From positions 1 through 8,164 of the forward strand of contig JBPYFB010000572.1 in NCBI GenBank assembly GCA_051986465.1: DNA of 8,164 nucleotides. The letters run 5' to 3'. The position numbers and the translations under genes were made by a program. Of the stretch, positions 6,701 to 8,164 are shown one piece after another. The notes under the pieces are model-generated. The model ran no database searches. It was not told where the DNA came from and was given only the letters and a program-made list of their open reading frames with translations. Within the stretch, counting starts at the first letter, position 1. Each line of letters starts with the position of its first letter. The stretch comes from DATEJJ01 sp051986465. Its GTDB lineage: Bacteria; Actinomycetota; Actinomycetes; Mycobacteriales; Micromonosporaceae.

Positions 6701-7342
6701 GCCGACCAGAGCGGTGACGCAGCCCGCGCCAACCGCGTCCGCGAGCTCGAAGCGGCGATCCGGCGCCGCTCGCCCACTGCGCAGACGGTGTCGACCGCGG
6801 CACTGCAGGCGCAGGCGGAGGTACTCGACACGACCGCCAGCCAGCTCCTGCCGGAGGCAGCGGAGGCGGCCAACCGAGTCTTCGTCGAGCTGTACAGCGA
6901 CAACGAGGCCCGAGCAGCGATCCTCGCCGGCGTACCCGGACTCGCGTCGGACAACCCGCGCGAGATCAAACGCTTCGTGAACCTGTTCCGCTTCTACAGC
7001 TTCATTTCCCAGCAGCACCAGCTGCAGGGGCGGCCACCGACAAGCGCGGCCCAGATCGCCAAGCTCGCGGTCCTTGCCATCCGCTGGCCGAGCCTGCTCG
7101 CCGTCATCGGGCTACGCGACGCAGACAATCGCGCGACCGCTCTCGGCTACCTGGAGGAGAGCCTGCGCGCCGAACTGGCGGGCGACACTGAGTTCGACGA
7201 CGCCTGGTACAAGGCGCTGTGTCGGGTCGGGCTGATGCCGGACGGCGACGATCGCCAGCTCTATCAGGCTTGGGCCCAACAGTTCCGCGGATTCCTCGCG
7301 ACCGAACCCAGCATCGCCGCGGCCGCCGAGCGGATGCTGTAG
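3737..7342 (+). CDS. TIR - NB-ARC (STAND) - KAP NTPase fusion, candidate anti-phage defence protein
   Basis: A 1201-aa multidomain protein (numbered from GTG 3737). TIR domain about 11-150: ISVFLSY strand, VDVLLLLLG, and FELASAL, whose Glu94 aligns by eye with the catalytic Glu of NADase TIRs. NB-ARC about 190-400: Walker A GPGGVGKSAL (203-212), Walker B VLVFLDD (277-283), LLTGR (303-307) and GGMPLAL (360-366), then a winged helix (about 400-485). KAP NTPase about 505-1095: LGYGKYADAI, second Walker A GPWGAGKTSL (549-558), WFNPWMY (645-651), two transmembrane helices (about 708-732 and 738-762), Walker B VVFVDDLDRC (835-844), FLEKIVQLPLSLPP and NPREIKRFVN (1073-1082). A hydrophilic low-complexity insert spans about 935-1000. 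Known family roles: TIRs cleave NAD+, STAND NTPases oligomerise on a trigger, and KAP proteins (F-plasmid PifA, for example) can exclude phage. I infer a stand-alone, inner-membrane-anchored abortive-infection protein. No partner gene is adjacent. Both P-loops look intact. Domain calls are strong; the biological role is inferred. Confidence 0.93.
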   Translation: MSSVGPSESRIGISVFLSYRPEDAESARGLGLRLERVLGATVFTGPPGRRKQEIRAALESVDVLLLLLGSPTSRDKSSVTQEAGDELSDSQTFELASALSRGRPVIPVLLERSAGIDLHAVLGEETRRRAVYIEDVDQLVDHLRSLWVERRPSTARRTVSMLPPSQVRAFLDRVRELQTILDYLAPVGEPAKDDRARVLQIVGPGGVGKSALAVRAAHEAAELFPDGQLYARLGEPGSEAEALRGFLTALGFDRRDLPESVYGMAALYHAALSDRRVLVFLDDVESVEAVMPLLPRVSTCAALLTGRVPLSIPDSADAYVLSMQDGLPMEHALALLRASAGREFADENPELATELVEAVGGMPLALQLVAAQVRTAGVQSWSSLGAGLKTLNDDNVRQVLLKRVYQGLPEAQQRLFRLLAALPMSEFEPGLVAALAGTDEDSTGAALRDLVDLVLLELGADGRFRLGDAVAKFAADRLAVDEPEEQRQAAIGRAIRWIAVQTAFQPETPLARDFWTADDNLGYGKYADAIVAFIRHRGTLPPLTIGVKGPWGAGKTSLMRMVQERLDPRADRARWTPMSLQLSDDTREVLAPGLGTHAARRRMTNRELLQRSARPPEDVDSRSLDVQPPTTPRLAADDEWRPTVWFNPWMYQNGEQIWAGLAYEIITQITDRLAPGDRERFWLALNLRRVDGQALRRRVYRQLLERFLPWLLGLGLAAVLAIAGLLVSLVIPPAAAALRLAAAVLLSGSGTAFGVGAIVSTARFLRAKAASSFAPLLRMPDPVKVPAGMQQETKGALDDVMPDPGYKSRLGFLHLVHTDMRRVLDLVATERRPLVVFVDDLDRCAPGAVVQVIEALNLFLAGEFPNCIFILAMEPAVVAAHVETVYKDLASHSRPGRPAKDWSTLGWRFLEKIVQLPLSLPPPDSPAHLTYLNSLLDQPPSVARQRGDESGHPQDSAVRNPAAATDPSVPANDTNGTGGQRADGTDAVADQSGDAARANRVRELEAAIRRRSPTAQTVSTAALQAQAEVLDTTASQLLPEAAEAANRVFVELYSDNEARAAILAGVPGLASDNPREIKRFVNLFRFYSFISQQHQLQGRPPTSAAQIAKLAVLAIRWPSLLAVIGLRDADNRATALGYLEESLRAELAGDTEFDDAWYKALCRVGLMPDGDDRQLYQAWAQQFRGFLATEPSIAAAAERML
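5858..6022 (+). other. Two transmembrane helices inserted in the KAP domain
   Basis: Residues about 708-732 (LPWLLGLGLAAVLAIAGLL onward) and about 738-762 (LRLAAAVLLSGSGTAF onward) are uncharged hydrophobic runs separated by a few Pro/Ala residues. Basic residues flank both sides (RRRVYRQLLER before, RFLRAK after). A hairpin of this kind between Walker A and Walker B is a known hallmark of KAP NTPases. Basic residues on both flanks predict cytoplasmic N- and C-terminal halves and a short external turn. Confidence 0.85.
6539..6736 (+). other. Low-complexity hydrophilic linker in the KAP C-terminal part
   Basis: Residues about 935-1000 are rich in Asp, Asn, Gly, Gln, Pro, Ala, Thr and Ser with almost no large hydrophobics (for example SVPANDTNGTGGQRADGTD). 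It separates the FLEKIVQLPLSLPP strand from a basic/acidic helix and the NPREIKRFVN motif. It is most likely a disordered insertion rather than a domain. Confidence 0.75.
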
Positions 7343-7357
7343 CAGAAGCCGTCGAGC

Positions 7358-7397
7358 CTCGGTCAGGAACGGCGGCAGTGTCACCTGCCGGGCCGAG
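7358..7397 (+). terminator. Terminator-like hairpin after the TIR-NB-ARC-KAP gene
   Basis: An inner stem CGGCAG (7373-7378) / CTGCCG (7385-7390) with a 6-nt loop sits inside an outer stem CTCGG (7358-7362) / CCGAG (7393-7397). It begins 16 bp after the stop codon. There is no T-tract, so termination activity is uncertain. Confidence 0.4.
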
Positions 7398-7447
7398 TCC
7401 GGGGTTCTCGCGGCCGGCATGGCGCCTAGTCGGGACCTTACGCGTAC

Positions 7448-7480
7448 CTGCAAGGCATCGCAAGTATGGCAATGGATTGC
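7448..7480. promoter_or_regulatory. Cluster of CTTGC/GCAAG boxes upstream of the amylase gene
   Basis: CTGCAAG (7448-7454), CGCAAG (7459-7464) and GCAAT (7469-7473) repeat the GCAA core at 10- and 9-bp steps, i.e. on the same helix face. The last is part of the inverted repeat GCAAT-GG-ATTGC (7469-7480). CTGCAAG is the complement of CTTGCAG, the type of box I recall from Streptomyces amylase promoters controlled by the LacI-family regulator MalR/Reg1. A further CTTGC lies at 7550-7554. They may be operators for maltose/starch control; this is inference. Confidence 0.4.
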
Positions 7481-7522
7481 GAAGGTGACACCGACCAGGC
7501 CTCGGATCGGCCCAGGCCGTAC

Positions 7523-7546
7523 TGAAACATGTTGAAAACTGTGAAA
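7523..7546. repeat. Three phased TGAAA repeats with AACATGTT palindrome
   Basis: TGAAA occurs at 7523-7527, 7533-7537 and 7542-7546, spaced 10 and 9 bp, in the most A-rich segment of the intergenic region. The 8-bp palindrome AACATGTT covers 7526-7533. It could be a bent upstream element or an activator site just ahead of the candidate promoter. Confidence 0.35.
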
Positions 7547-7555
7547 GAACTTGCG

Positions 7556-7592
7556 AGTGATCGTTGACGATCGCTGTCTGCTGGCGCACTCT
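7556..7592 (+). promoter_or_regulatory. Candidate amylase promoter with overlapping palindromic operator
   Basis: TTGACG (7564-7569) is a good -35 box; CACTCT (7587-7592) at 17 bp spacing is a weak -10. An imperfect 20-bp palindrome covers 7556-7575: AGTGATCGT, a TG centre, then ACGATCGCT, with one mismatched position in 9-bp arms. Because it lies on the -35, a protein bound there would block RNA polymerase. Confidence 0.4.
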
Positions 7593-7617
7593 TCTCGGCA
7601 CACCGCCTGGGTCTGCT

Positions 7618-7631
7618 CCCGCCCGGGCGGG
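7618..7631. repeat. 14-bp perfect GC palindrome in the amylase leader
   Basis: CCCGCCCGGGCGGG at 7618-7631 is its own reverse complement. In RNA it could fold as a 5-bp stem with a 4-nt loop, 24 nt ahead of the ribosome binding site. It may stabilise or attenuate the leader; no function can be assigned. Confidence 0.5.
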
Positions 7632-7655
7632 CCTGCCCCTCCGCCTTCCGTCCTC

Positions 7656-7660
7656 GGAGG
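7656..7660 (+). promoter_or_regulatory. Ribosome binding site of the amylase gene
   Basis: GGAGG at 7656-7660 ends 6 nt before ATG 7667 and fixes that start. Confidence 0.85.
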
Positions 7661-7666
7661 TATCCC

Positions 7667-8164
7667 ATGGGTCTGTCCCTGCGTCTTTCCCGACCCGGAC
7701 GCACCATCACCGGCCTGGCCGTCGCACTGGTGGCCGGCGCGGCGCTGGCCTACCCGATCGTCCGAGTGGCCGCGCCGGCCCGCGCCGCGACGGCCGGGCC
7801 GAACGACGTCATCGCCAACCTGTTCATGTGGCCATGGCCCTCGGTCGCCAGCGAGTGCACCAATGTGCTCGGCCCTAAGGGGTACGGCGCGGTGCAGGTC
7901 GCCCCACCGGAGGACTCCATCGAGGTCAGCGGGCACCCGTGGTGGGAGATCTACCAGCCGGCCGCGTACGACCTGACCAGCCGGATGGGCAACCGCAGCC
8001 AGTTCGCCGCGATGGTGGGCGCATGCCACGCGGCCGGCGTGAAGGTGTACTCCGACGTGGTCGTCAACCACATGACCGGGGTGGATCAGACCAGCACCAC
8101 GTCGTACGGTGGCGCAGTCTTCAACAACCAGTACAGCTACCCCACCGCCGGGTACGGGTTCAAC
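7667..8164 (+). CDS. Secreted alpha-amylase, GH13 (5' part, cut by window end)
   Basis: N-terminal 166 residues of an extracellular alpha-amylase that hydrolyses internal alpha-1,4 bonds of starch and glycogen. The signal peptide is residues 1 to about 40: basic start (RLSRPGR), hydrophobic core (TGLAVALVAGAALA) and an ARA-A type cleavage site. The mature part reads VIANLFMWPWPSVASEC, then GYGAVQVAPPEDSI, HPWWEIYQPAAYDL, and the first conserved GH13 region as DVVVNH (residues 130-135). These match Streptomyces-type amylases (GH13 subfamily 32 by resemblance). Catalytic Asp/Glu residues lie beyond the window. The gene follows the TIR-NB-ARC-KAP gene by 324 bp with its own candidate promoter, so it is likely transcribed separately and probably under starch/maltose control (see the boxes upstream). 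No frame disruption is seen in the visible part. Confidence 0.93.
   Translation, partial: MGLSLRLSRPGRTITGLAVALVAGAALAYPIVRVAAPARAATAGPNDVIANLFMWPWPSVASECTNVLGPKGYGAVQVAPPEDSIEVSGHPWWEIYQPAAYDLTSRMGNRSQFAAMVGACHAAGVKVYSDVVVNHMTGVDQTSTTSYGGAVFNNQYSYPTAGYGFN

Noticed and set aside
7112..8071. Long - strand frame of 319 codons across the KAP gene end, the intergenic region and the amylase start
   Set aside because: It overlaps two well-supported genes on the other strand and shows no domain signature.
1..8164. CRISPR array, tRNA/rRNA genes, insertion sequence or attachment site
   Set aside because: No regularly spaced repeats, no tRNA-like cloverleaf, no transposase or integrase motifs and no flanking inverted/direct repeats were seen on either strand.

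Overview
The window is GC-rich on both strands, with strongly G/C-ending codons, GTG and CTG starts, and purine-rich Shine-Dalgarno sequences. This points to a filamentous actinomycete chromosome; the secreted GH13 amylase and GH51 arabinofuranosidase fit a saprophytic lifestyle. I cannot name the genus. All supported genes lie on the + strand.

Layout. (1) 1-868: an AraC-family regulator whose reading frame is open to the left window edge; it carries a 24-bp tandem duplication near its N-terminus. (2) 919-1668: a complete metallo-beta-lactamase-fold hydrolase with all metal ligands, possibly transcribed leaderless. (3) 1731-3263: an intracellular GH51 alpha-L-arabinofuranosidase. Its conserved N-terminus is recovered only if translation starts at a CTG codon. 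(4) 3264-3736: a former intergenic/gene region holding a GC-rich hairpin, a decayed PF06042-type nucleotidyltransferase pseudogene in several frames, and an inverted repeat just upstream of the next gene. (5) 3737-7342: one very large protein (1201 aa) that fuses a TIR domain, an NB-ARC/STAND NTPase with winged helix, and a KAP-family P-loop NTPase with two inserted transmembrane helices. (6) 7343-7666: a 324-bp intergenic region with a terminator-like hairpin, clustered CTTGC-type boxes, phased TGAAA repeats, a 20-bp imperfect palindrome over a TTGACG -35 box and a 14-bp GC palindrome. (7) 7667-end: the first 166 residues of a secreted GH13 alpha-amylase with a signal peptide, cut by the window edge.

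How it fits together. The arabinofuranosidase and amylase are polysaccharide/oligosaccharide catabolism genes. The AraC regulator and MBL hydrolase are independent neighbours with no visible functional link. The exceptional item is the single-gene TIR-NB-ARC-KAP protein. Its parts are those of prokaryotic immune (anti-phage, abortive-infection type) proteins: an NADase-type effector, a nucleotide-driven oligomerisation switch, and a membrane-anchored NTPase in the place where STAND proteins usually carry a repeat sensor. I infer, without proof, that it is a stand-alone membrane-associated defence system. It sits next to a degraded gene, which suggests a spot that tolerates gene gain and loss.
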